Shown here: in pieces, positions 27,871 to 35,569 of the stretch
Numbering within the stretch: position 1 is the first letter of the stretch
Layout: every line of letters starts with the position of its first letter
Assembly: GCA_047621325.1 (NCBI GenBank)
Contig: JBLHLT010000003.1
Coordinates: 124,001 to 188,000, forward strand
From: Bermanella sp047621325
GTDB lineage: Bacteria > Pseudomonadota > Gammaproteobacteria > Pseudomonadales > Oceanobacteraceae
Reading direction: 5' to 3'
Length of the DNA stretch: 64,000 nt
The notes under the pieces: model-generated
Seen by the model: the letters and a program-made list of their open reading frames with translations, nothing else
What the model was told of the DNA's origin: nothing
Databases searched by the model: none
Position numbers and translations under genes: made by a program

Positions 27871-27886
27871 TGGCATATGCGTTGCT
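27871..27886 (+). promoter_or_regulatory. Sigma-54 type promoter of the nitrate porin
   Basis: TGGCATATGCGTTGCT matches the -24/-12 consensus (TGGCACG-N4-TTGCW) closely, with GG at 27872-27873 and GC at 27884-27885, exactly 12 nt apart. The start site would be near 27897, about 93 nt before the porin ATG. Confidence 0.75.
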
Positions 27887-27989
27887 CTAGGTATTTCACA
27901 AAGATTAAAAAATTAAATCGGTAACACAACCGTAAAAAACTTAACTTACTTTTTGATTTCACCCTTAATACCTATAAAAGGAAAACACC

Positions 27990-29150
27990 ATGAAAAAAAC
28001 ATTACTGGCTACGAGCATTGCAACTATCGCTTTAAGTTCGTCTTTAAGTGTACAAGCTCAAAACTTTGATGAGTTTGTAAAAGGCGGCAGTGTTGACCTT
28101 AATTTCCGCTACCGTGCGGAAAGCTCTGATGTAAAAGGCGGAGCGGATGCAGCCCTTGCTAACACATTAAAGTCACGTGCTACCATTAAAACCGGCAACA
28201 TGTATGGCTTCTCTGCATTAGTTGAAGGGGATAATGTTTTTCAACTAACTGATGATTTTTTCGATGGTGGTGAAAATGGTAAGGCCAACACCGAATATGA
28301 TCTAGTATTAGACCAGGAAACCACTCAAATAAATCAGGCCTACCTTCAATATTCAGGTTTCTCTTCAAATATAAAACTAGGTAATCAGCGCATTAACCTT
28401 GATAACCAGCGCCACGTCGGTGGCGTTGCTTTCCGCCAAGACGAAGCAACTTTCGATGCAATTTCAATCGAAAATAAAGCCATAGAAAACACCACCATTT
28501 TTGCTGCTTTCTCAAATAACCTAAACAACATTAAAAATGACAATGTCGAAGCCGACATTTCATTACTAAATGTTAAATACAGTATCAATAAAGAACTAGC
28601 TACAAGCGCGTTTTATTATGGAATCGACCCTGCCACAGGCTCAAAATTAGATACATTTGGTATTCGCGCAACGGGCACGGCTGCAGGCTTCGGCTTTGAA
28701 GCAGAAGTCGCCACACAAGATAATGAAACAAATGACACTCTTTATTACCATTTAAACGGTTCTAAAAAATTGGGGGCGGTAAAAGCTACTCTAGGTTATG
28801 AAGTAATGGGGAGTGATGATGGCGAAGCTTCATTCAACACACCTTTAGGTACCAATCATAAGTTCCTAGGCTGGAGTGATGCCTACCTCAGCGCAGCACA
28901 ATGGGGTGCAAATGGTATTGAAGACATTTACCTATCAGCAGTTACAAATGTATCGGGGGTTAAGCTAGTCGGTCAACTGCATAGCTTTAGTGCTAACGAA
29001 GGAAATGCCGATCTAGGTACTGAACTAGGTTTTTTAGCGGCGAAAGAATTTGGCAATTATGGTGCTAGTTTCAAAGTTGCTCAACTTTCAGGTAGTGACA
29101 CTAAAGACGACACCACTAAAATCTGGTTAACCGCCAGCGCAAAATTCTAA
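27990..29150 (+). CDS. Alginate-export-type outer-membrane porin
   Basis: 386 residues. Signal peptide (MKKTLLATSIATIALSSSLSVQAQ), then a beta-barrel of the alginate-export family type, with GGSVDLNFRYRAESSD at the start and the characteristic LGNQRINLDNQRHVGGVAFRQDEATFDA region. It ends in Phe (LTASAKF). Porins of this family occur often beside nitrate genes in marine bacteria. Here a sigma-54 promoter and a divergent nitrate transporter make nitrate or nitrite entry the likely role, not alginate export. A 17-bp terminator follows. Confidence 0.8.
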   Translation: MKKTLLATSIATIALSSSLSVQAQNFDEFVKGGSVDLNFRYRAESSDVKGGADAALANTLKSRATIKTGNMYGFSALVEGDNVFQLTDDFFDGGENGKANTEYDLVLDQETTQINQAYLQYSGFSSNIKLGNQRINLDNQRHVGGVAFRQDEATFDAISIENKAIENTTIFAAFSNNLNNIKNDNVEADISLLNVKYSINKELATSAFYYGIDPATGSKLDTFGIRATGTAAGFGFEAEVATQDNETNDTLYYHLNGSKKLGAVKATLGYEVMGSDDGEASFNTPLGTNHKFLGWSDAYLSAAQWGANGIEDIYLSAVTNVSGVKLVGQLHSFSANEGNADLGTELGFLAAKEFGNYGASFKVAQLSGSDTKDDTTKIWLTASAKF

Positions 29151-29165
29151 ATACCTTGTAAACCC

Positions 29166-29208
29166 AAACCAATGTAATGACATAGCTTGTCATTACATTG
29201 GTTTTGCC
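29166..29208 (+). terminator. Long terminator after the nitrate porin
   Basis: AAACCAATGTAATGACA (29166-29182) pairs perfectly over 17 bp with TGTCATTACATTGGTTT (29188-29204) around a 5-nt loop and ends in a short T tail. Genes downstream are therefore probably expressed separately or by read-through. Confidence 0.85.
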
Positions 29209-29242
29209 ATTCCCCGCATTTTTTTATTAAAAGGACATTAGA

Positions 29243-30040
29243 ATGAACGTTTTCATTTTAATTCTTAGCCTTACCCTAAGTGTTATCTCTATCCCCAGTT
29301 TTGCTGAAATTAATAATCTCTCTCAAGCCATTAATGAATCTGGACGTTTACGCATGCTCAGCCAGCGTATGGCAAAAGCGTATTTACTCAAAGCCATGGA
29401 TATTCAACCAGAAAAAGCCGAGCTACAGTTCACCAGTAGCCTTCAAAAATTTGAGTCTAATCTTTCAGACCTTAACCTATTTTCAACCGATCTAGGGGCA
29501 CCTGCCGCCATTCGAGTCAGCTTACAAACAATTGAGTCGGCATGGTCAACCTATAAAACCGAGCTCCATAAACCAGCAGAACAATACAGTGCCGCCAGTA
29601 TTCTAACTCAAAGTGACGAGACCCTATTGGCGTGCGAAACGTTGGTAAATGAACTTGAAAAAATCGCTCAACGTGACAGCGCTCGCTGGGTGAATCTTTC
29701 AGGCCGCCAGCGCATGCTTAGCCAGCGCATTGCAAAATTCTATACCGCCATTAGCCTAACGGGTGAAATACAGCGTTATAACGGCAGCTTAAAACAAGCC
29801 ATCGCTGAATTTGATCAAGCATTGACGGATCTAATTCATAGCCCAGATAACACCCGCTTTGTAAATCACAAACTACAAAAAGTCGAAACTCAATGGAATT
29901 TCTCTAAACAGGGTTTTAAGTTACTTGATAATGGCAGCAGCACACCGTTAGTTATTTCTATGACAACCGAAAGTATATTAAAACAAATGAACGACATCAC
30001 CGCGCTATATGAAGAAATCGATAAAACCAAAAAACAATAA
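29243..30040 (+). CDS. Secreted PilJ/NarX-like sensory domain protein (1)
   Basis: 265 residues with a signal peptide (cleaved after SFA) and no other membrane segment, HAMP, kinase or methyl-accepting domain. It carries two copies of the type IV pili methyl-accepting chemotaxis N-terminal (PilJ-type) motif: ESGRLRMLSQRMAKAYLLK (about 34-52) and LSGRQRMLSQRIAKFYTAI (about 150-168). The Arg-containing GRxRMLSQR stretch is like the nitrate-binding P-box of NarX/NarQ. A free periplasmic nitrate or nitrite binder is therefore plausible, but the function is unproven. A paralogue follows immediately, and nirB next. Confidence 0.8.
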   Translation: MNVFILILSLTLSVISIPSFAEINNLSQAINESGRLRMLSQRMAKAYLLKAMDIQPEKAELQFTSSLQKFESNLSDLNLFSTDLGAPAAIRVSLQTIESAWSTYKTELHKPAEQYSAASILTQSDETLLACETLVNELEKIAQRDSARWVNLSGRQRMLSQRIAKFYTAISLTGEIQRYNGSLKQAIAEFDQALTDLIHSPDNTRFVNHKLQKVETQWNFSKQGFKLLDNGSSTPLVISMTTESILKQMNDITALYEEIDKTKKQ

Positions 30041-30197
30041 TTAAGCAGTCGATTTCTCAAACATAATAATGATAAAAGCGTTCACTCTCAGCTACCCCAA
30101 ATAAACAATAATCATGCCTCTATTTGGATATTGCTGGGCAGACAGTACAAGCATCACACTTCTGCCACCCATTCCTTTTGACAGGCAATTAATCTAG

Positions 30198-30998
30198 ATG
30201 CAGCCATTATCCTACTTATTAAGTGCATTACTTCTCATTTTTAGTTTTCACGCTTATGCCGAAATAAACACCCTTTCTCAAGCGATCAATGAATCCGGTC
30301 GCTTAAGAATGCTCAGCCAGCGCGTTGCTAAGGCCTACATATTGTCTGGACTTGATATTCAACCCGAGAAGTCACAACGGCAACTAAACGAAAGCAAAAC
30401 ACTATTTGAAACGAACTTAGCTGAATTAAGACAATTCTCTTCATCCATCAATAAACCCATTATCCATAGCCATATTGAAAGCATTGAACAAATATGGGGA
30501 ACGTATACCAACATGTTCAACGTACACTTCAACGCGCAACACTTACCCGAAATACTCATGTTGAGTGATGCCGCTCTTTTAGCTTCTGAAGAATTAGTCA
30601 AACAGCTCGAAAGCCTTTCAAATACCAGTAGCGCACATTTAGTCAGCATCGCTGGTCGTCAACGCATGCTGAGCCAACGTATCGCTAAGCTTTATTCCGC
30701 TATGAGCGCATCCTCTGACAAAAACCTTTACGCAGGAGAGTTGTTATTGGCCGTCAATGAATTTGATTCGGCACTTAATGAATTAATACAAAGTAAACGC
30801 AATACAAACTTTGTCAGCTATAAATTGAAAAAGGTATCGTCGCAGTGGGATTTCTCTAAGCAAGGCTTTAAAGCACTAGATAGTGGTAATAGCACACCTT
30901 TGGTCATCGCCATCACCACTGAAACCATACTGCAACAAATGGACGACATCACTGATCTATACGAAGAAATCGACAAGACCAGTCAATCGCCCCTTTAA
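30198..30998 (+). CDS. Secreted PilJ/NarX-like sensory domain protein (2)
   Basis: 266 residues and a paralogue of the gene 158 nt upstream, alike over its whole length. It has a signal peptide (cleaved after AYA), ESGRLRMLSQRVAKAYIL (about 31-48) and IAGRQRMLSQRIAKLYSAM (about 151-169), plus the shared ending STPLVIAITTETILQQM-DDITDLYEEID. There is no output domain. It lies between the nitrate porin and nirB, so it should serve nitrate/nitrite handling, possibly as a heterodimer partner of the first copy (inference). Confidence 0.8.
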   Translation: MQPLSYLLSALLLIFSFHAYAEINTLSQAINESGRLRMLSQRVAKAYILSGLDIQPEKSQRQLNESKTLFETNLAELRQFSSSINKPIIHSHIESIEQIWGTYTNMFNVHFNAQHLPEILMLSDAALLASEELVKQLESLSNTSSAHLVSIAGRQRMLSQRIAKLYSAMSASSDKNLYAGELLLAVNEFDSALNELIQSKRNTNFVSYKLKKVSSQWDFSKQGFKALDSGNSTPLVIAITTETILQQMDDITDLYEEIDKTSQSPL

Positions 30999-31073
30999 AT
31001 GGATGGGCCAAGTTAAGGCATTTACCGCTTATTGCGAACGCACCATATTCAAGCAGCACCCTACGCCACCGCC

Positions 31074-31088
31074 GCACCAGAATGGGTC
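31074..31088. promoter_or_regulatory. NtrC-like enhancer site upstream of nirB
   Basis: GCACCAGAATGGGTC resembles the NtrC dyad GCACCA-N3-TGGTGC, with the first half exact and the second half partly conserved. It lies about 100 nt upstream of the sigma-54 promoter, a usual enhancer distance. A further GCACCA half-site is at 31040. Confidence 0.45.
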
Positions 31089-31182
31089 AGCGGTTTTTAA
31101 ATCGCCCTCATATCTATCTATTTCGTTTCTATTTTTTCCAAATAAAACAACATATCCCTTTATAATCAACAACTTACAAACA

Positions 31183-31198
31183 TGGCACGGCCATTGCT
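31183..31198 (+). promoter_or_regulatory. Sigma-54 promoter of nirBD
   Basis: TGGCACGGCCATTGCT is a full match to the -24/-12 consensus (TGGCACG-N4-TTGCW). GG is at 31184-31185 and GC at 31196-31197, 12 nt apart. The predicted start near 31209 leaves a 46-nt leader before nirB, too short for an antitermination leader at this point. Confidence 0.88.
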
Positions 31199-31254
31199 AA
31201 ACACTTGTCATATATAACTTTGCCCGCCCGTTTAATTCGGCATGGAGAGAGAAA

Positions 31255-33801
31255 ATGACAAACAAACAAAACCTCATCGTGATTGGTAATGGCATGGTGG
31301 GCCATAAATTCCTAGAAAGTTTGGTTGATCTAGACCAAGCGCAAAACTATAACATTACCGTTTTGTGTGAAGAGCCTCGCCCTGCCTATGACCGTGTTTA
31401 TTTAACATCTTACTTCTCTGGTAAAACAGCCGAAGACTTAAGCTTAGTAAGTGACGGCTTTTTTGAAGCAAATAACATTGCGCTTAAATTAAACTGTAAA
31501 GCCGAAAGTGTTGACCGAACAAATAAAATCGTTACCACGCAAACCGGCGAAACCTTAAGTTACGACAAATTAATCCTAGCAACCGGCTCATACCCATTTG
31601 TGCCCCCTGTTCCTGGTCACGAGCGTGATAACTGCTTGGTGTACCGCACCATCGAAGATTTAGAAAGCATCAAAGCCTCTGCCGCCAAAGGTAAAGTAGG
31701 TGTCGTGGTTGGTGGTGGTCTATTAGGTTTAGAAGCCGCTAAAGCGCTACACGATTTGGGCTTAGAAACTCACGTTGTTGAATTTGCACCGCGCCTAATG
31801 GCGGTTCAGGTAGATGACGCCGGTGGCGCATTACTCAAAACAAAAATCGAAGAACTTGGTGTGCGCGTGCACACCGGTAAAAACACACAAAATATTACCG
31901 ACGGTGATGAGTGTTTCCACAAAATGGAATTCGCTGATGGTGAAAGTTTAGAAACTGACGTCATTTTATTCAGTGCTGGTATTCGCCCTTCTGATGCCAT
32001 TGCCCGTGCAAGCGAATTAGAGCTTGGCCCACGTGGTGGTATCAGCATCAATAATCATTGCCAAACCTCTGATGAAAACATTTACGCCATTGGCGAATGC
32101 GCCCTTTGGGGTGGCATGATCTACGGTTTGGTTGCCCCTGGTTACAACATGGCCAAAGTGGCGGCTCAGCATTTATCCCAAAGTGGCGATGCCATTTTTG
32201 AAGGTGCGGATATGAGCACCAAATTAAAGTTAATGGGTGTAGACGTAGCCTCTATTGGTGATTGTCACGCACGCAGTGAAGGCGCACTAAGCTACGCCTA
32301 TACTGATGAAGTAAACCAAGTTTATAAAAAGATTGTAGTAAGCGCTGATAAAAAATTATTGCTTGGCGCCGTCATGATTGGTGATGCCGAAGATTACGGT
32401 AATCTTTTACAAATGGCATTAAACAACATTGAATTACCCGCCATGCCAGAAGCGCTTATTCTGCCATCATTAGACGGGGCGGCTAAACCAATGCTCGGCC
32501 CAGATGCATTGCCAGATACCGCACAAATCTGCTCATGCTTTGACGTAACAAAAGGGGCTATTTGTTGTTCAGTACAAGACGGTTCACAAACCATTGGTGA
32601 TGTAAAAGCCGATACCAAAGCCGGTACCGGTTGTGGTGGTTGTACCGCTCTTGTGACACAAGTTATGAACAGCGAACTTTCAAAGTTAGGTGTTGAAGTA
32701 AACACCGATATTTGTGAACACTTTGCTTACACTCGCCAAGATATTTACAACATTGTGCGCATTGAAGGCATTAAATCATTCGGTGAACTATTATCTAAAC
32801 ATGGTAAAGGTCACGGTTGTGAAATCTGTAAGCCGCTAATTGGTTCTGTATTAGCCTCTTGCTGGAACGAGTATGTTCTAGACGACAAACACATTGGCCT
32901 ACAAGACACCAACGACATCTACCTAGGTAACATGCAAAAAGACGGTACTTATTCAGTTGTGCCACGTATGGCGGGTGGTGAAGTAACCCCTGAAGGTTTG
33001 ATCACCATTGGTCAAATTGCTAAGGACTACGGTTTATACACTAAACTTACTGGTGGCCAACGTGTGGATATGTTCGGTGCACAGTTACATGAGCTACCAG
33101 AAATCTGGAGACGCTTAGTCGATGCGGGCTTTGAAACAGGCCACGCTTACGGTAAATCATTACGTACCGTTAAATCCTGTGTGGGTTCTACTTGGTGTCG
33201 TTACGGGGTAGATGATTCAGTTGGTTTGGCCATTGAACTTGAAAACCGTTACAAAGGTTTACGCTCACCACACAAAATTAAATTCGCCGTCTCCGGCTGT
33301 ACCCGTGAATGTGCTGAAGCTCAATCAAAAGACGTGGGTGTTATTGCCACTGAAAACGGTTGGAACCTATACGTATGTGGTAACGGCGGCATGAAACCAC
33401 GCCACACAGACTTACTAGCGCAAGGTTTAGATAAAGAAACACTGATCAAATACATCGACCGTTTCTTAATGTTCTACGTTAAAACCGCTGACCGTTTACA
33501 ACGTACCAGCGTATGGATGGATAATCTTGAAGGTGGCCTAGATTACTTAAAAGAAGTGGTACTCGAAGACACCCTAGGCATGGCAGAAGAACTAGAAAAC
33601 CAAATGGCAGCGGTTGTGGGCACTTATCAGTGTGAGTGGAAAACCACCATCGAATCACCAGAAAAACTGAAACGCTTCAGCCACTTTATTAACGCAGACA
33701 AAAAAGATGACAACATCAAGTTTGTAAAAGAGCGTGGTCAAATTCGTCCAGCGAGTGACGCTGAGCGTTTGAATAAAGACAACTTAATCGCCGTAAGCTA
33801 A
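31255..33801 (+). CDS. nirB: Assimilatory nitrite reductase [NAD(P)H] large subunit
   Basis: Six-electron reduction of nitrite to ammonium in the cytoplasm. The 848-residue protein shows an N-terminal FAD domain (VIGNGMVGHKFLESL), an NAD domain (GVVVGGGLLGLEAAKAL, about 150-166), a BFD-like [2Fe-2S] domain (CSCFDVTKGAIC and GTGCGGC, about 425-470) and the nitrite/sulfite reductase domains. The siroheme-4Fe-4S cysteines are C642, C648, C682 and C686 (CVGSTWC and CTREC). GGAGAGAG precedes the ATG. A sigma-54 promoter lies 57 nt upstream, and nirD follows at once. No siroheme synthase gene is in the window. Confidence 0.97.
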   Translation: MTNKQNLIVIGNGMVGHKFLESLVDLDQAQNYNITVLCEEPRPAYDRVYLTSYFSGKTAEDLSLVSDGFFEANNIALKLNCKAESVDRTNKIVTTQTGETLSYDKLILATGSYPFVPPVPGHERDNCLVYRTIEDLESIKASAAKGKVGVVVGGGLLGLEAAKALHDLGLETHVVEFAPRLMAVQVDDAGGALLKTKIEELGVRVHTGKNTQNITDGDECFHKMEFADGESLETDVILFSAGIRPSDAIARASELELGPRGGISINNHCQTSDENIYAIGECALWGGMIYGLVAPGYNMAKVAAQHLSQSGDAIFEGADMSTKLKLMGVDVASIGDCHARSEGALSYAYTDEVNQVYKKIVVSADKKLLLGAVMIGDAEDYGNLLQMALNNIELPAMPEALILPSLDGAAKPMLGPDALPDTAQICSCFDVTKGAICCSVQDGSQTIGDVKADTKAGTGCGGCTALVTQVMNSELSKLGVEVNTDICEHFAYTRQDIYNIVRIEGIKSFGELLSKHGKGHGCEICKPLIGSVLASCWNEYVLDDKHIGLQDTNDIYLGNMQKDGTYSVVPRMAGGEVTPEGLITIGQIAKDYGLYTKLTGGQRVDMFGAQLHELPEIWRRLVDAGFETGHAYGKSLRTVKSCVGSTWCRYGVDDSVGLAIELENRYKGLRSPHKIKFAVSGCTRECAEAQSKDVGVIATENGWNLYVCGNGGMKPRHTDLLAQGLDKETLIKYIDRFLMFYVKTADRLQRTSVWMDNLEGGLDYLKEVVLEDTLGMAEELENQMAAVVGTYQCEWKTTIESPEKLKRFSHFINADKKDDNIKFVKERGQIRPASDAERLNKDNLIAVS

Positions 33802-33810
33802 GGATTGATC

Positions 33811-34137
33811 ATGACTAATTTTATCGACGTATGTGCACTAGATGATATCAACCTTGATACTGGCGTTTGTGCATTAGTAAACGAGCAGCAAGTGGCAATC
33901 TTTCGCCCAGCTGCAGGCGAGCAAGTGTTCGCTGTCAGCAATTTTGATCCTATCGGCAAAGCCAATGTGCTAAGCCGCGGTTTAATCAGCGATGTAAAAG
34001 GTCAGCTAACCGTTGCCAGCCCTTTATATAAACAGCATTACGCCCTAGCAACCGGTGAATGCTTAGAAGATGAAACCGTACGCATTGCAACCTATCAAAC
34101 CAAGATAGAAAACAATCGCGTATTAGTGGCTGTGTAA
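33811..34137 (+). CDS. nirD: Nitrite reductase small subunit NirD
   Basis: Rieske-fold partner of NirB; about 108 residues. Like many NirD proteins it lacks the Cys/His iron ligands of true Rieske proteins: where CxH would be, I see AIFRPAAGEQVFAVSNFDPIGKANVLSRG. ATG 33811 is preferred, with AAGGA 6 nt before it; TTG 33805 is in frame but too close. It begins 9 nt after nirB and is followed by a terminator-like hairpin. Confidence 0.93.
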   Translation: MTNFIDVCALDDINLDTGVCALVNEQQVAIFRPAAGEQVFAVSNFDPIGKANVLSRGLISDVKGQLTVASPLYKQHYALATGECLEDETVRIATYQTKIENNRVLVAV

Positions 34138-34265
34138 ACAGCCTACACCGACTTAAAACATGTGACGTTTTACTTCATCCAAACGGAAGACGTAAAATGG
34201 CACATCGCTTAAGGTAGAGAACCCCTTTGGGCCATCGAATGCCTAATCCGATGGCCCCTTTTTTT
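34138..34265 (+). promoter_or_regulatory. Leader with intrinsic terminator between nirD and the nitrate reductase genes
   Basis: GGGCCATCG (34229-34237) pairs perfectly with CGATGGCCC (34249-34257) and is followed by seven T residues, an intrinsic terminator inside co-directional genes of one pathway. About 90 nt upstream can fold: TTTTAC-TTC with GAA-GAC-GTAAAA near 34169-34199, and an ATGGC at 34196-34200 that could compete for GCCAT of the terminator stem. This layout fits NasR/NasT (ANTAR) antitermination known for nitrate operons, but I could not identify two clear hexaloop hairpins, so the mechanism is inference. Confidence 0.6.
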
Positions 34266-34303
34266 CTCACCTTAATCAATTTATTCGACATAAAGAGCAA
34301 AGC

Positions 34304-35569
34304 ATGACAGCCAAATTAGTGATTATTGGCAACGGTATGGCCGGTGCTAAATTATTAGAAGAGATCATCAGTACCGAACACACCTATGACATCACTGTTT
34401 TTGGGAACGAGCCTTACGGCAATTACAATCGCATCATGTTATCGCCGCTACTAGCTGGTGAAAAAACCCTCGAAGAAATAATGATCTTTGATCGCCCTTG
34501 GTACGAAACCAATGGCATCACTCTTCACGCAGGTTCCGAAAAAGCCATCGTGAAAGTCGACCGCCTTCGAAAACGTGTCGTTACCAAAGATGGCAACATT
34601 ACCCACTATGACCGCCTCGTCATTGCCACAGGTTCGAATCCATTTATGCTCCCCATTGAAGGGGTTGATCTAGATGGTGTCATGAGCTTTCGTGATATTC
34701 GCGATGTTGAAAACATGATTAATGTTGCTGGGCAACATAAAAAAGCAGTGGTGATTGGCGCTGGTTTATTAGGCTTAGAAGCCGCCATGGGTTTATGTGG
34801 CCGCGGCATGGACGTCACGGTTGTGCACAACTGTGATATCCCATTAAACCGTCAACTAGATCAAGAAGCCGGCGAGCTACTCAAACACGCTCTCGAAACC
34901 CGTGGTTTACACTTTAAAATGGACGCAAACACACAATCGATTCAAGGTGATCAGCGCGTTGAAAAAGTATGCTTTGCCGATGGCAGCGAACTAGAAGCCG
35001 ATCTTGTGATCATGGCCATCGGTATTCGCCCAAACATCCAATTAGCGCTCGATTGCGGTTTATATTGTAAAAACGGCATTATTGTCAGCGACACCTTACA
35101 AACCTATGACCCAAGTATTTATGCCTTAGGTGAATGCATCGAACACCGTGGCGATACGTTCGGTTTAGTGGCGCCTCTTTATGATCAAGCAAAAGTTTTG
35201 GCCAACCATTTAAGTGAACATGGTGTGGCTCAGTTTCAAACGTTACCAACCGCTACAAAATTAAAAGTGACGGGTATTAACTTATTCTCAGTTGGTGACT
35301 TTTTAGGTACACAAAACAGTGAATACATTTATTACCGTCACACCCAGCAAGGCACGTATAAAAAAATAGTGATTGAAGACAATAAAATCATCGGGGTCGT
35401 GTTATATGGTGACACACAAGAAGGCCCGTTTTATCATGAGCTTATTGATGCAAAAACCGATATCCAATCTATTCGCCCCTATTTAATGTTTGGCAAAGCA
35501 TTATGCCAAGCTCAAAGTGACACAATGACCGATCAAGTAAAACGCCCTCACAATGAGGTGGCTGCATGA
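34304..35569 (+). CDS. FAD/NAD-linked electron transfer subunit of assimilatory nitrate reductase
   Basis: 421 residues of the NirB-N/rubredoxin-reductase type. It has FAD-binding GNGMAGAKLLEEI at the N-terminus, an NAD-binding loop VIGAGLLGLEAAMGL (about 148-162), and ATGSNPF and GIRPN motifs. There is no iron-sulfur domain, unlike the longer Klebsiella NasC. The probable job is to pass electrons from NADH to the nitrate reductase, whose own C-terminal [2Fe-2S] domain could receive them. The stop overlaps the reductase start by 4 nt (ATGA), so the subunits are translationally coupled. Confidence 0.88.
   Translation: MTAKLVIIGNGMAGAKLLEEIISTEHTYDITVFGNEPYGNYNRIMLSPLLAGEKTLEEIMIFDRPWYETNGITLHAGSEKAIVKVDRLRKRVVTKDGNITHYDRLVIATGSNPFMLPIEGVDLDGVMSFRDIRDVENMINVAGQHKKAVVIGAGLLGLEAAMGLCGRGMDVTVVHNCDIPLNRQLDQEAGELLKHALETRGLHFKMDANTQSIQGDQRVEKVCFADGSELEADLVIMAIGIRPNIQLALDCGLYCKNGIIVSDTLQTYDPSIYALGECIEHRGDTFGLVAPLYDQAKVLANHLSEHGVAQFQTLPTATKLKVTGINLFSVGDFLGTQNSEYIYYRHTQQGTYKKIVIEDNKIIGVVLYGDTQEGPFYHELIDAKTDIQSIRPYLMFGKALCQAQSDTMTDQVKRPHNEVAA

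Larger units (their letters stand above)
27503..27989. other. Divergent regulatory region between narK and the nitrate porin
   Basis: This 487-bp gene-free stretch holds sigma-54-like promoters pointing both ways (27550-27565 minus, 27871-27886 plus). It also has several GCACCA half-sites resembling NtrC binding sequences, for example at 27663, 27707 and 27773. An inverted repeat GTGCG-N7-CGCAC lies near 27695-27711. I see no open reading frame or RNA gene in it. Enhancer control by NtrC is an inference from these elements. Confidence 0.55.

Noticed and set aside
30130..30165. TTGGATATTGCTGGGC as a possible sigma-54 promoter before the second sensory gene
   Set aside because: GG/GC spacing is right but the TTGC half is absent and the TGGC half is poor, unlike the three good sites nearby.
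34197..34212. TGGCACATCGCTTAAG as a sigma-54 promoter before the nitrate reductase genes
   Set aside because: The -24 half fits but there is no GC at the required -12 position.
34631..34641. GGTTCGAATCC, resembling a tRNA T-arm
   Set aside because: It lies in frame within the conserved ATGSNPF segment of the FAD/NAD electron-transfer gene, and no acceptor, D or anticodon stems flank it.
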